This document shows positions 45,271 to 57,083 of a stretch of DNA of 64,000 nt, one piece after another. Both the position numbers and the translations under genes were made by a program. Under the pieces are notes generated by a model. The model was given only the letters and a program-made list of their open reading frames with translations. It made no database searches and had not been told where the DNA came from. The stretch is from Prunella strophiata (taxonomy: Eukaryota; Chordata; Aves; Passeriformes; Prunellidae): positions 30,840,776-30,904,775 of the forward strand of contig JAZBQD010000027.1 of NCBI GenBank assembly GCA_036583965.1, in the 5' to 3' direction. Within the stretch, counting starts at the first letter, position 1. The number at the start of each line of letters is the position of its first letter.

Positions 45271-46602
45271 ACTTCTTGCATGTAGAACCCTACACCATGA
45301 CCCCAAATCTCCTTTTCTTCCTGAGGAATTAGTGGCAATAATTCTGCCCAAGTTACAACACTATTGAGGTATTTCACCACCCCAATCTGCCATTTCCTCA
45401 TCCTAGGAAGGTCAGAAAGTTAAGCAAATTATAAAGAAACATCTCTGGAAGATTGTAAACCCAGACTTGTCTGATTTAATTAGGAAAAGCTGTAATCCAA
45501 ATTTTTATTTCATTTTCTTGGGGAAAAATATCTCTAATTTAGGTGTTATCAGTTTTTCTCTCTGCTGAGGGTCTGAAAATGCAGCTGAACATGTCCTACT
45601 GCTGTTATGAACTGAAACTCAAATGCCAGCACTGTTACAAGTTTATCTTCTGCTTCTGGGCAGAGGTGCAAGGTAGAAACATATTAGGAAAATAGAAAAA
45701 TTCAGGAGTTTGTTACTCCCTGTAGACTCCAAGAGGCTTCCACTTCTGCCTTGGACTCTAACCTGGGCTCTGCTCCTGGGCAGTTTTTCTACTGAAGAAA
45801 TTCTCCTCTCCAATATCCATATTTTTAACATGTTCAGATGACTTGTTGCTGAATAAATGAATGGAAATATTTTGTCTAATCTATTTTGGTTTTAATTAGC
45901 AAGGAAAGATTTTTTTAAAGCTACCAAAAAGCTCTATGAAAGTCAGGAACACAAAAAGCATGGGACACTGTATGTCTAACTTCAAACTCAGGTTGGTTTT
46001 AGAATTCAAACAAACAAAAGGAACATTTCTTTGTTTCACTGGGATTTATTTTCAATGAAAAGCCACTGTTCATTAGCTGAAGCAGAAACAATGCTGTGCC
46101 CAGATGAATCTCAAACAGTATCATTAAAAAGAACTTTCTCTGTGCGTGGGGATGTAAATCTTCTGCCTGTATTGAGCTGTTTAGCAACTGGATATAGAAG
46201 AATCTTCTTTAGCAAGCCCTGCAAATCCTCTAGACTGTGGGATCAGGTTATGTACAGCTTCAACCAGCCCCCCAGTAATTTTCCATCAGCATTTGACAGC
46301 TTTCCCTCTTGTCCCTTCTGGTGATTTTCCAGTTGAAGCCTTGAGCTGTTAATGTGCCATCTCATTAGCACAGGTTGTCTCTGCACTTTCACCTGCCTCA
46401 TTTTTCTACAGACTTTTCACAGCCCTATGAGTCAAAGTTATTTATTTGTGCCATAACCAAGCTGAATCCTCCCTAAAACTGTTAAGAGGTGGTTGGTGAG
46501 AATTTTGGGTTTGTTTTTTTGTTTGCATTTTTTTTTCCCTCTTCCCATTTATTGATGTTTTGGGTTTAGTGGGGTGCTATGGTTTTTTTTTAAATTTCTT
46601 TA
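45271..46602. other. non-coding stretch
   Basis: No supported gene or classified repeat. Two T-rich patches occur at 46510-46545. Confidence 0.5.
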
Positions 46603-46776
46603 CAGAAAGGGCTGTAACACATTGGAAAGGGCTGATGAGGGCAAGGGTGGAATCATCATCCCTGGAAATGTTCAAAAAACAAGATTTGGGGACAGGGTTT
46701 AGTGAGCATGGGGGTGCTTGGTCAAAGGTTGGGCTTAGAGTTCTTTTCCACCCTAAATGATTCTATGATTCTTTCC
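46603..46776 (+). mobile_element. CR1 LINE 3' fragment, older subfamily
   Basis: 'gtggaatcatcatccctgga' then 'aatgttcaaaaaacaagatt' and 'tggggacagggtttagtgag', ending 'ttccaccctaaatgattcta' and TGATTCTATGATTCT tail units. It belongs to the 'catccctggaggtgttcaa' type, like 3632-4193. Confidence 0.87.
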
Positions 46777-47902
46777 TTTTATTCCTCTCCACACCCTCTC
46801 CCCTTCAAATTCCCCAGCAGAAAACTTTCCTTCCTTCATTCTCACCTCTCACACAATAAAGGCAGCTTTTTCCACAAGACTATGAACAGAAAATTTCCTG
46901 ATGCAGGAGCTGACAAAAGAAATGAAGAAAACCAGATTGAAACAAAGAAACAATGTGTGATACAGCTAAACCTTCACCAGCCTCGTGTTTAGAGAACATT
47001 CAGCCCCTTTTTGGAGAGTGCTCTGCTCAGCCTCTCTGGCTGATGGCAAAATCTCAGCCTCACATCCCCAGGCAGGTGCTGTTCCCTTTCTTTTTGTGCC
47101 TTCAACCTTCTGACTTTCCATTCAGGGGAGTTTCACCTGCTGCTTTTCACTCCTCTCCCTTAGGGCAAGAGCCACACAGCTGCACCTATTGAGGAGAAGG
47201 ATTCTCCCAAAAAACAGGCAGGCTTTCCAGCTCTTTTCAGGATTGTAATGACTTGGGTGTACAGCTGAAGATTTATTTTTACCCCCTGTATTCCCTTCAG
47301 ATTCTATTTTCAAATCAGCATCGCTTCATTTGAGAGTTCTTCTCCCTTGTTCTAAGCTAAAGGCTGGGCACAGTGTTGTTTCTGCTTTAGCTGATGAACA
47401 GTGGAATAAATCCCAATGAAAACCAAAAAATTCCTTGTGATGCCAAGGAATTCCCTGCAGAGACCCATCTCAACCTCCCTTACTGTCTTAAAAAGGCAGG
47501 AACTCCTCCCAGTCTGCATTTCTGTTCTAAATCAGAGAAGATTTAATAGACTTTTTAAGGTGACCCATGATTTGCCCTCCCTGAATATGAAAAGCAGCAT
47601 AGTTACAAGTTAAACAGCTCAGAAAGTCTTCCATTGTCCCCCAAAAAAAATCTCTTCCTGAAGCACCTGCTCAAACAAACAAGATTTTTGGAAATCTTAA
47701 AGCCATCTCCTCTTTGTGTTGATATCTTAAAGTTAGCTTGCTGTTTTCTACTTTTCTTCTCAGGTCTGAGGATGGTGTATTACAGAGGCACCCAGCAGAA
47801 CGGGGGAATTTCTGAAATATATTGGGCTCCTCCAAAATCTATCATTTATTAATCACTGTGTCTGGTGCTGTTCCAGCCTGAGCCTCTTCAGAAGCAGATT
47901 TT

Positions 47903-47904
<2 letters not shown>
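46777..47904. other. non-coding stretch
   Basis: No supported gene or repeat. Several short frames occur without recognisable domains or strong splice context. Confidence 0.5.

Positions 47905-47939
<35 letters not shown>
47905..47939 (+). repeat. poly(T) tract, T35
   Basis: Thirty-five T followed by GTGTGTATATA. If it were a minus-strand retroposon tail the body would lie to the right; nothing recognisable is there. Confidence 0.93.
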
Positions 47940-47940
<1 letters not shown>

Positions 47941-48445
47941 TGTGTATATACTTTGTATCCTGCAGCAGGAGTGGAGTCAATCACCTTCAAGCAATGCTGA
48001 CACTACGGAACCCAAAGCACTACATCAAACCAGGGAGATTTGAGGGCAACATTTCTCTGAATACACAAATAATAAACTCCAGCTGTGTCCTGCCAGTGGC
48101 TACATCAGCTACACAATCTGTTTTATTGCTTTGTTTGTTGGTTCAGACCTTTTCTGTGTCTGAGTGGATCTGAAATCAGCCCTACATGGCTAAATTGAAA
48201 GGGGTGCCTATGGAAAGAGCTCCATCTTCAAGATGGAAAATCTACAAACATAAAGGACTTGATTTCAATGGTTAAGTGAGTAAAAGATATCTCTTTCTTT
48301 GGGAAAGCTTCACAAACCAGTCTCTACAAACCTCCCTTGAACACTTTGCAAAAGATGCAATGATCTGCTGCGTCTGGACATGGACAGATCTGAATATCCA
48401 TCAGCTTCTTCCCTTTCAGCCCTTTCTCTAGGACAGGAATAAATC
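47940..48445. other. non-coding spacer
   Basis: About 500 bp with no recognised gene or mobile element. Confidence 0.5.
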
Positions 48446-48699
48446 CCAGAATCCCAGATTGCTTTGGGTTAGAAAAGAATTTAAAGATCACCTCATCCCA
48501 CCCCTTCCACAGACAGGGACATCTTCAACCATCCCAGGGTGCTCCAAGCCCTGTCCAGCCTGGCCTGGGACACTTGCAGGGATCCAGGGGCAGCCACAGC
48601 TTCTCTGGGCACCCTGTGCCAGGGCCTCCCCACCCTCACAGGGAAGAATTCCTCCCCAATATCCCATCTATCCCTGCCCTCTGACAGTGGGAAATCATT

Positions 48700-48700
<1 letters not shown>
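48446..48700 (-). mobile_element. CR1 LINE 3' fragment, ~255 bp
   Basis: TCCCAGAATCCCAGATTGCT at left, then 'cacctcatcccaccccttcc', 'ggcagccacagcttctctgg' (48589), 'cctccccaccctcacaggga' (48625) and 'atatcccatctatccctgcc' (48658). Its truncated 5' side runs straight into T32. Confidence 0.93.

Positions 48701-48702
<2 letters not shown>

Positions 48703-48734
<32 letters not shown>
48703..48734 (+). repeat. poly(T) tract, T32
   Basis: Thirty-two T, directly joined to the 5' truncated end of the minus-strand CR1. Confidence 0.92.
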
Positions 48735-51166
48735 CTCTCTAAAGCTGGTTTTGTTTCCCAGGAATGTTCATGTGTTATTCCAAGTGCCCACTGTGAAGTC
48801 CTTGGAAAGTGGTTGTGGAACTGCTGACCCCTGCTCGTGGTATCTGTGAGCTGTAATGATAGAAGAGCACTGAAAATTCCGGATGAGCACAGCAGCCATT
48901 AATCCAGGGATATAAATTGTTTGTTTGGATTGAAGATAGATTATTCACATAGCATAGTGCAGATAAAAGAACAAGAGACTGAACAGAAGAGAGAAAATCC
49001 CATTAAACTCTCACATCAATATATTAACTTTGAAAGCAGCTTCATGAAGTTTTGTTTTGCCTCGGGTTTCTCTAAAGGGCTTTTTCTTAAACAGGTGGGA
49101 AAACCAAGCACCTCAAATATTCACTGTACACCCCAGGGATGTGATTGTACCTCCTTAATAATCAGCTATTTCTATTTCTCACAGTTCCTATTTCCTGCTG
49201 TCCTTCAGAGCTTTTCCCTGTGCTAGTGAATGTTGGATTAGCTGTCACAGCCTTTGCCTCTGATAATTCAGGGCTCACTGCAAAAAAATGAATTGAGGGA
49301 AGCACAAAGCCCCTCATCCATTCCTATTTTGACCCATTAAAATCACTTCCTTATCAGGAGTCATTTTCATACCCTGGAAGTTTACAGGCCCTATAAAGAT
49401 GAGCATTGCATTATTTCTTGCCACATGTAAATTTTCTGTAACATATTTCATCTTAGGGACTATTTTTAAACTTTTCAGGGAAATGACTGATTGTGGAAAG
49501 TTTTCAATGCCAGACTCAGCTAGAAACAGAATGAACAATTATAACTTCACAATATAAATAATATTATAACAGAGTTAACTTCACACTCATGGCAGAATTT
49601 GGCTGGAGATTTCATCACTGCTGGGAAAGAGCAAGAAAAACACTGAGGAACCTGGGCTTTTACAACACCCTTGCAATGGTTTATTGCAATACACTGAATT
49701 TCTCCACTTATTTTGGTCATTTAAACCAAGCAATGAGCTGGTTGAGCATTCATTTTAATCCTTTAATTTTAATAAAAAAGCAGTTAGCAGAAGTATTTGG
49801 AAAAAAAAAACCAAAAAACTCTTTCCTTTGGAAATATCTTGGAATATTTTGAATGTATATTGAATGGTAACTCACCATTTTTTACAGTGCATCACCTTGT
49901 CTTGTGTCACTGTTTATTCATTGCTTTGTTCCCACACTGGGAATTTTTTTTTAGCTGCATCATCATACATTTTTATGTTATAAAAGCAATTTACTGTCAC
50001 CAGGAAAAACTTCCTCAGCTGGGAACAGGACCCAACTAGTTGCTATGTTTCCCAGGCTAGAGGTGTAATTACTGGATTTCTTTCTTGAGCATTCTATGAG
50101 CTGTGAAATCCTCACTGTGATTAACACTAATGAAAGACCTTTCCTGCTCCAGCAGGCAAGAGGATCCATCAGAAATTATAAAAGACAATGTGTGAAAATG
50201 AAGAAAAAATTCTAAATAAGAGTAAAAGTTCATTTGAATTAACTCTTGATTAGTTTCCTCTCCATAAACTCCTGAAAATAATTATTCACATGTTCCTATA
50301 AAACTCCAATTTATTTAAAATTAAAAAAAAAATGTAGAAAATACAGACAGCTGGGTGAGAATCTGCATTCATTGTGAATAACTGAACACAGTTTCTGAGC
50401 ACAGGAAAAGGACAAAAACCTCTCAGCACGTTAAATCAGATGTAAATTAACTGAGGAAATTTATAATATTTTATTCAAAGAGGACATTTATAAATGGGGT
50501 TATCCAAGGTCTGTGTATTTGGAGCCCTGTGAATACAAATGGTAGGGAAAAGAGTTGAATGAAACCTGATGTTTTTTCCTTAGAATATCTCTGAGCTAAA
50601 TTTTCAAGCTTGTTCAAAATCATGTAAAAACTTTAATCTTACACCTAAAAGTCTGGGACAGGAAATGTGTGCAGTGAATTCTGCACAGAAACAGGAAGAA
50701 CTGGAATAAAAACAGCATTGAATTATTTAAAATTATAGAATCTGGATCTTTATCTGTGTGTTTATTCCTTGGAACAATCAATACCTTCCCAAATTCAGGT
50801 GGATAAGATTTGTTAAGCAGGAATTTTCTTTGATTAAAGTAATAGTTAAATCTAATTAATTAGGAAACAACATCAGAGAAATAAATTTTTGTGAGGTGTG
50901 CAAAGACTTTATGGCTCAGATGCTCTGTGTGGCAAGATTCCATCCTGAATCTTGAATCCAGGACATGAGGTACAATTGGTTGACAGGAAAATGTTGGACT
51001 TGGGTTCTTGGAACTCTGGATATTGGAAGACCTTGATAACACTGACCTAAATGGGTTTTTTGTTGTCTTACTGCCTATTGCTGGAAGAGGTTTTTGGAGA
51101 TGTTTTTTGGGTGTGTTTTTATGGGGATTATTTGGTTTGTTGTCTAGTTTGGGGTTTTTTTGTGGT
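48735..51166. other. 2.4-kb AT-rich non-coding stretch
   Basis: No supported gene or recognised mobile element. An A10 run lies near 49800-49810 and an A9 near 50324-50332. Confidence 0.5.
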
Positions 51167-51183
51167 GGGGGGGGGGGGGGGGG
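51167..51183 (+). repeat. poly(G) run, G17
   Basis: Seventeen consecutive G in AT-rich DNA, preceded by T-runs and TGTGGT. A single G17 can fold as an intramolecular G-quadruplex. Such runs are often miscounted by sequencers. Confidence 0.9.
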
Positions 51184-51949
51184 AAGAGGGAAATAAGATT
51201 CTGAAGCAAAGTGCCACAAGATTTCAGAGGCTGAAGTCTAAAACACTTTTAGTTTCCCCTCTTGATTCATGATAAAAGATGTTCAGCCTTCATGTGACAA
51301 CAGGAATTTGGATTTCTAAGTAGCCACACCCCCTCCAAACACCCTAGAAGAGCTTTTGGAAGCTGTGAATGTTCCTTGGGAACGCTGGAAATCTCAAGAG
51401 CTGAACACAACACAAACACTTCAGCCAAGCACCTGGAGGCAGGAAATCTTATGGTTTTCCAGCATGAGCAATAAAATGGTGAGCAATAACTTTCCATAAA
51501 GCATAATTGATTTTAAACAACAGTAACTATGTAATAGTAGTGGTAGTATTTTAAAGCCTACTACAAATGCTCCTATCTGCAGGCAGGGAGAAAGGCCTAA
51601 TTAAGCTGAACTCTAATGGGGTTGGAGCAGCATGGGATTTGACATGTTATAAATTCATTCCCAGATTAATTGAGAGTACCCTTTCTGTGGTCTCCAGATT
51701 AATAATAAGAAAGGGGGGGGAAAGACATGAAGGTAATTTATTTGCTCTTTCTGCAGTACTGACATTTTTCACCTTAATGAGCACTTAAAATGTAAATTAT
51801 ACAGTCAACTTAAAAAATAGAACAAAAGAGGTGTGCAAGGCTTTTTTCTTATTTTCCACATCAAAATTAGCTGCAATTGCCATAAAAAATTCCAGAGTTT
51901 CAGTCCAGACTTTGTCCAAAAGTACTGGGTATTATCAAGTGCCTTCAAA
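51184..51949. other. non-coding stretch
   Basis: No gene or classified repeat. A G8 run occurs at about 51713-51720. Confidence 0.5.
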
Positions 51950-52127
51950 CACTCTGGGAGTTTCCCTTCAAGGTTAGGTGGGAAAGAGAAGTCTGGAAAA
52001 GTTTTTACTATGTTACAAGATGCACTTGTTGAACTTTCCAACAGGTACAGTGCTAAATATTAATCACATAAAAATCTGAATTTTCCAAGGAGATGGATTT
52101 AGAAGATGGGAATGAGATTAAAATTAC
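51950..52127 (+). repeat. left arm of a diverged inverted pair
   Basis: The block AAAGAGAAGTCTGGAAAAGT (51990) through AAAATCTGAATTTTCC to GATGGGAATGAGATTAAAAT aligns with the reverse complement of 53443-53630, at about 80% identity by eye. The reading frame GKEKSGKVF...QDALVELSNRY (about 51981-52061) is paralleled in the other arm. It stops at TAA just after. It is not a CR1 or an LTR that I recognise. Confidence 0.75.
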
Positions 52128-52744
52128 CTTAAAACCTCAAGCAGTCCTGCTGATGTTTGCCTTGATTTAGACACAAAATTATGAGCAAAGTTGCTTTTTC
52201 AGTTTAGCTGAAGACAGATAACTGCATCAAGAATAGTTTTAGGGGTTTCCCTCTGTGATTTGGGGTTTGGGTTTGGTTTTGAACATCACTGAGCTTAGGT
52301 TTGGCATCTCCTACTACAATTTTGAAGAGCCCAGACCTCTGTGAAGCTGCCTGACCTCCCCACTCACCTGCCCAGGTCCTTTTATTGACACCCAGTGTAG
52401 AATTACGTCGTGGTTTATAAAGTGCCTTTGAGGTGTTGAAGTGAAAAGTGCTTTAGAAACCACAGTGCTGTTGATAATTGCAATTATACATTTATTTCAT
52501 AAACCTCAGGAAGGGAAGATTTGTTTCCAGCTTCAGCAATTTGCTGAAATTAAACCTCAGGAGTTCCATTCACTGCTTTTTGTTGCTCACTGCTGATTGA
52601 TGCTCTTCTCCTGCTTGGGTCATGAAGACAAAATGATGCCACCAAAGAAAACACACCTTGAAAGCAATTACTTCCCATTAGAAATGCTTCATTTACTCCT
52701 GAACATCCTGGAGAGCTGCCTCCAAAGGAAGATGATGAAGATCT
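52128..52744. other. non-coding spacer inside the inverted pair
   Basis: Single-copy-looking DNA with no recognised gene or repeat. Confidence 0.5.
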
Positions 52745-53060
52745 CTGAATTTTATATATTTTGTACTCATATTGATGAATATTTTTATATATATTGTTAT
52801 ATAAATATGTTCACACACACCTAAAATAATACATGTTTATATATAAATAAATATAACTATAAATACAACTAACTAAAATATAAATATATTAAATAGAAAT
52901 ATAAATATAAACAATTATAGAAAAGTAAATATAAATTAAATTCATAAAATATATAATATAAATATAAAATATATAATATAGATTACATTATATATGTTTA
53001 TATAAGATATATGTTTTATAAATATATGTTTCTATATTTACGTACTTTTATATACTTTTA
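52745..53060 (+). repeat. AT-rich low-complexity block (TATAAA-like)
   Basis: About 315 bp almost wholly A/T built of ATATAAATATA-like words, with a short CACACACAC insert at 52812. It sits near the centre of the two inverted arms. Confidence 0.85.
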
Positions 53061-53442
53061 TATATCTTGCACTCATATTCCCAGTAATATGAAGGATATT
53101 GATGTGTTTCTGGTGTGGAAGAAGTGATTCTCTAGAAATTATCTGGAAAGCTGCATAAAAAGGTTTAATAAGGCTACAAAACTGAAAGAGATGGATACTT
53201 GTGAAGGAAAATGTATTAAGGAAAAACAAGGAACTGAAAAAATTGCCTGAAGAATTTGAGTCCAGGAACTGGTTTGTTCTTTGTTCTCAAGATTTATGAT
53301 CCTCTCTGAAAAAGCCCACAGAGTCTATGAATAATAATTAGGAAAATAACTATTGTCAAGTTAAGAAAAACAAGAAATTATTTCTTTGATAACAGACTTT
53401 ATTACTATTTTTACAAGCTTTTAGTGTTATGGATACAACACC
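53061..53442. other. non-coding spacer inside the inverted pair
   Basis: No gene or recognised repeat. Confidence 0.5.
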
Positions 53443-53630
53443 ATAATTATAATCTTCTTCCCATCTTCCCAATTCATCTCCTGGGAAATTTCAGATTTTT
53501 ATAGCAGCAATATTTAACATTGTACCTGTTAGAAAGTTCAATTAGAGCATCTTGTGACACACTGAAAACTTTTCCAGACTTCTCTTTCCCACTTAATCCT
53601 GAAGGGACACCCCTGGAAGGAGAGCCTGAC
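53443..53630 (-). repeat. right arm of a diverged inverted pair
   Basis: Its minus strand carries the open frame SGKEKSGKVF...QDALIELSNRY (about 53525-53607), continuing CCYKNLKFPRR before a stop. Compared with the plus arm at 51950-52127, differences in this stretch include four silent codon changes and conservative ones such as I/V, V/A, N/S and S/T. The arm extends to GATGGGAAGAAGATTATAAT on the minus strand, where similarity ends abruptly at about 53443. Confidence 0.75.
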
Positions 53631-55580
53631 CCTGGGATCAAAGCTAATCCAAGCTGCTTTGGTATTCTGAGCCCATTTCTTTTTTCTTTTTGTTTGCAGG
53701 AATTCCCTATGATTTTGATAAATGGCATTTCTTCTCCGTGTGCATTTGCTTCCTATCCCCTGAAATTCCTGTAATATCATTACTTTCCATCTTTTCCCTT
53801 GTCTGTTTATCTTGGAGGCAATGGATGTCTCTTATTATGTGGTTATAAACTTAAACAGATCCTCACCAGCAGCTCAAGCATAAATCAAGTGGAAATCACA
53901 ACAAACATAAGCACATCGATAAGAATAATAAAAATGGGTTCTGTAAGAAAACTGCAGCATTTCCAAGCCACTTAGATCCCATCAAGTGATTTTTTTGTTC
54001 TCCTTTTTCCATGTCAGACATGATCCATCTCATCTAACACATCCCTTCAATGCACAGTGCTTGTAGGATTCTGCTAAGGAAATAAAATACTGATTTAAAC
54101 AGAGCTAAAAAATGCACTGCAGGGTACATTGCTCTGAGATTCTACTCTAAACTTTGGCTGGAAATAAGTGGGAAACTCTTTCCTCTCCTAATCCAGGCCT
54201 TATACAATCTGAAGTACTACATAAACCAATAAAATATTAATTGCATACATGTTGTAAAAAAGTAATTAAGCAAAAATGAAAATTGACTTTTACTATAAAT
54301 CCTCATGTTGTTTTAATATCCAAATGTTTAAAACTAACCTGTATTTTTCTTATAAATATGTATCTATTGTTTATTTGCTATTTCAAACTAAGCCCTAATT
54401 GAAATATTTTCAATTGCAATTCCATTTAATTTTTATAACATTGGGGTTTTTTTCCCTGAATTAAATTTTGGACAAGTTCTGTATTTGTCTGTATTGCCTG
54501 GACTAGGGTAAAATTAACATTTTTGTGTTATCAAGACACAATCGTTTTTTAGCCAACTTAAAAATAAATATTGTCTTTATGCTGTTTATGTTGTTTCTCT
54601 CCAATCCCCCTTCAAATTAAGTTATTGGCCTGCTACCCAAATTACTCCATAAATGACAAATGCAGATGAGAAATTCTGGAGAAAAATTTGGACTTTTGAT
54701 TACCAGATGTCTCTTTCTCTGCTCCTTTGGTGCCTTTGCAGCCACGGTTTTCCATGGATGAGCTGATGTTTGGTGCAGCCATTTTGGGTGGAATTAATGT
54801 TTTTTGTGGAACAAGCACCTCATCAGCACTGTCAGGGCCATCTGCAGCTCTGGGGTTCCCTAATTTCTGTCAGCTTTTGACAGTGTCTGTGTTGGGTCAG
54901 GATTTTATTCCTGCTTTATGGCAAGCAAAGGGAAGGGAAAATGAATCATGTGTTGTTTGCAGATCAGCTTTTATTAAATGTGACTAAAGTTCTTTTCCCC
55001 CCTTGTTGGTTTATTGCAATTCTATTTTTAAAAATTCTGTAAACTGCCACCTCTCTGAGCATATGAGCATATATGTGTGTATGTATGATTGCACAGACAC
55101 AGCCTGGGGTTTCCAGAGGCCCTGGATTTTGCAGATATCACTGGAAAACCCTGAATTGCTGCACAAAAAGCCCTTCCTCCCCTCAGAATTCAGGAACCCC
55201 TGCAGCAAGTGTTTGCAGGAAGGAGAAAACCGATAGAAGCTCTCAGGCCGTGATCAATGTGCTAATTTCCAGCATGAATGAACTCTCCAGAGTTCTTCCC
55301 ATGGATGCATATTTATCTCCTGACTAAATCAATATTTGTCCTACAGAAAACTATTGATGGTCTTGAGGTTTTCTTATAATACAATTGTACAGCTTTCAAT
55401 TGCTCTTTCTCTTCTTGATTTCTTGCCAAACTCAGAATTCCTTTTCATTGTTGTTGAATTCAGCTGTGAAACCCTCACACTTCAAAAATTATAGGGATAT
55501 TAAAAATCCCCCAGAATATTTTGCAATCCTTTGCCAAGTATCAGTTACTGAACCTCCTGTGTTAGTGCACTTCCACAACA
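53631..55580. other. non-coding stretch
   Basis: No supported gene. 54742 follows a good acceptor (GCTCCTTTGGTGCCTTTGCAG) and opens an 81-codon frame, listed as a weak finding. The word CCTGCTACCCAAATTA at 54630-54645 recurs inverted at 55943-55958. Confidence 0.4.
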
Positions 55581-55596
55581 CCCCCCCCCCCCCCCC
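55581..55596 (+). repeat. poly(C) run, C16
   Basis: Sixteen C in AT-rich DNA. With the G17 run 4.4 kb upstream it forms a pair of complementary homopolymers in one region. Confidence 0.92.
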
Positions 55597-57038
55597 ATTG
55601 TTTACGAAATCATTTTTCATTATCACTGTCCTGCCTCCATCCATTCTACTGGGAATTGAAACATGATGTTTATTTGGGGAGATATTGATAGGTTTGGACA
55701 CGTAATTCATGGGTGGCCAAGTCTGCTGCTGCTGCTTTTTGATCAGGACACAAGTGCTCAGCAAATTGCTCTCTTGTCTTCTCGGGCTGGCTCAGAAGAA
55801 GAAACCAAGCTCTGAGTTCGATCTGCTCTCTCTCAGCAGGCTGGAGCAATAAACCCTGTCATACCTGGATGCTCCAAAAAATCATCAATCAGAGCAGCTC
55901 GGTCCAGCATCATGAATTCCACCTCAAAATGAAAACAAATGGTAATTTGGGTAGCAGGTTGTTCCTGGTCCTCTCAGTCCTTCTCAGGCTGTTGGTATGA
56001 AGTGTGCAGGGGGAACTGTTTGTGTTCAAACTCATCGGGTTGGAAATTTGGGTAGCAGGAAATGGAATTTTGGTAGCAGGTAATGGAGTAAAATCAGCTC
56101 TGGTTTAAAATCAAAATGCCTTTTGTCTTATATTTAGTCTATGTTTAAGATTTAATTGTAAATTTTGACATTTATAAATTTAAAGTTCAGGTATCTTTAA
56201 GTAAAATTTCCCATTCTTAGGAAGTACCAGAATTTCAAAAAGCTATTTGTAAGCATACCTAAAATGAAAGTGAATACAACAAACTGTTCTTCCTTATTCT
56301 GTGAAGCATAATAAATTGCTGTTATTTAGTGTTGACTTTAAGACAACACAAAAGTCTTTGTGGGTAGTTGTGGGTGAAGAGAAAGTAGGAGGAAGAAAGT
56401 AAAACTATTTTTGTAAAGGGAGTAGATGACTATTTTCAATGTTTAAGATGTGCGAGTTGTTTTGAGTTCCCACTGAGCCTCCTGACCTGGCTGTTGTGAT
56501 GCTGCAGCACGAGAAGTGTGCTCTGTAAAAAAAAAAAAAAAATTCAGAAGCATTGCTCTTAGCCAAGCACACAATTATAACAGCATAGTTTATGTCTTTT
56601 AGTCAGTGTAATTTGAGTTTTTAGGCCCTTTAGGCCTGTGGGCAGTGATGGTCTCTCTGAGAATAAGGCTACAGCTCCTTGGAGGCACCCGAGAGTTGTA
56701 TTAAATTGGTATCGTTCTAATAGTCTGGTCTAGGTGAGAAATAAATTGAGTTCAAAATGTTCCCTTGTCAGGACACTGCTTCAGAAATAACCTAATCTTG
56801 CAATCTCAGCTCTGTTCCAGCTTCTAAAACTTGCTCTAACAGTGGAGTTCACCCAGTTCTGTCATTTAAATGTTGTCATTAGGGTCTGATTGATGAGGAA
56901 AGATCCTCAATATGCACTGCTCTTTTTTTCCCTGTTTATTTAAGCTCCAACCAGATCAAAATATTTCACACTTCATCTCATTTCTCATTACACTTGAAAG
57001 GTTTTTGTGTATAATTATTGGCTAGTGAAGATAAGTGG
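55597..57038. other. non-coding stretch with repeated GGTAGCAGG word
   Basis: No gene. AATTTGGGTAGCAGG occurs at 55944-55958 and 56045-56059, with a variant ATTTTGGTAGCAGG at 56067-56080. An A15-16 run lies at about 56527-56542. Confidence 0.45.
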
Positions 57039-57083
57039 TTTTTTTTTTTTGTTGTTTGTGTTTTTTTTTTTTTTTTTTTTTTT
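57039..57083 (+). repeat. T12 and T23 tracts
   Basis: T12 (57039-57050), GTTGTTTGTG, then T23 (57061-57083). They would act as a very strong polypyrimidine tract if the ATCTCTCAG at 57109-57117 were a splice acceptor. Confidence 0.9.
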
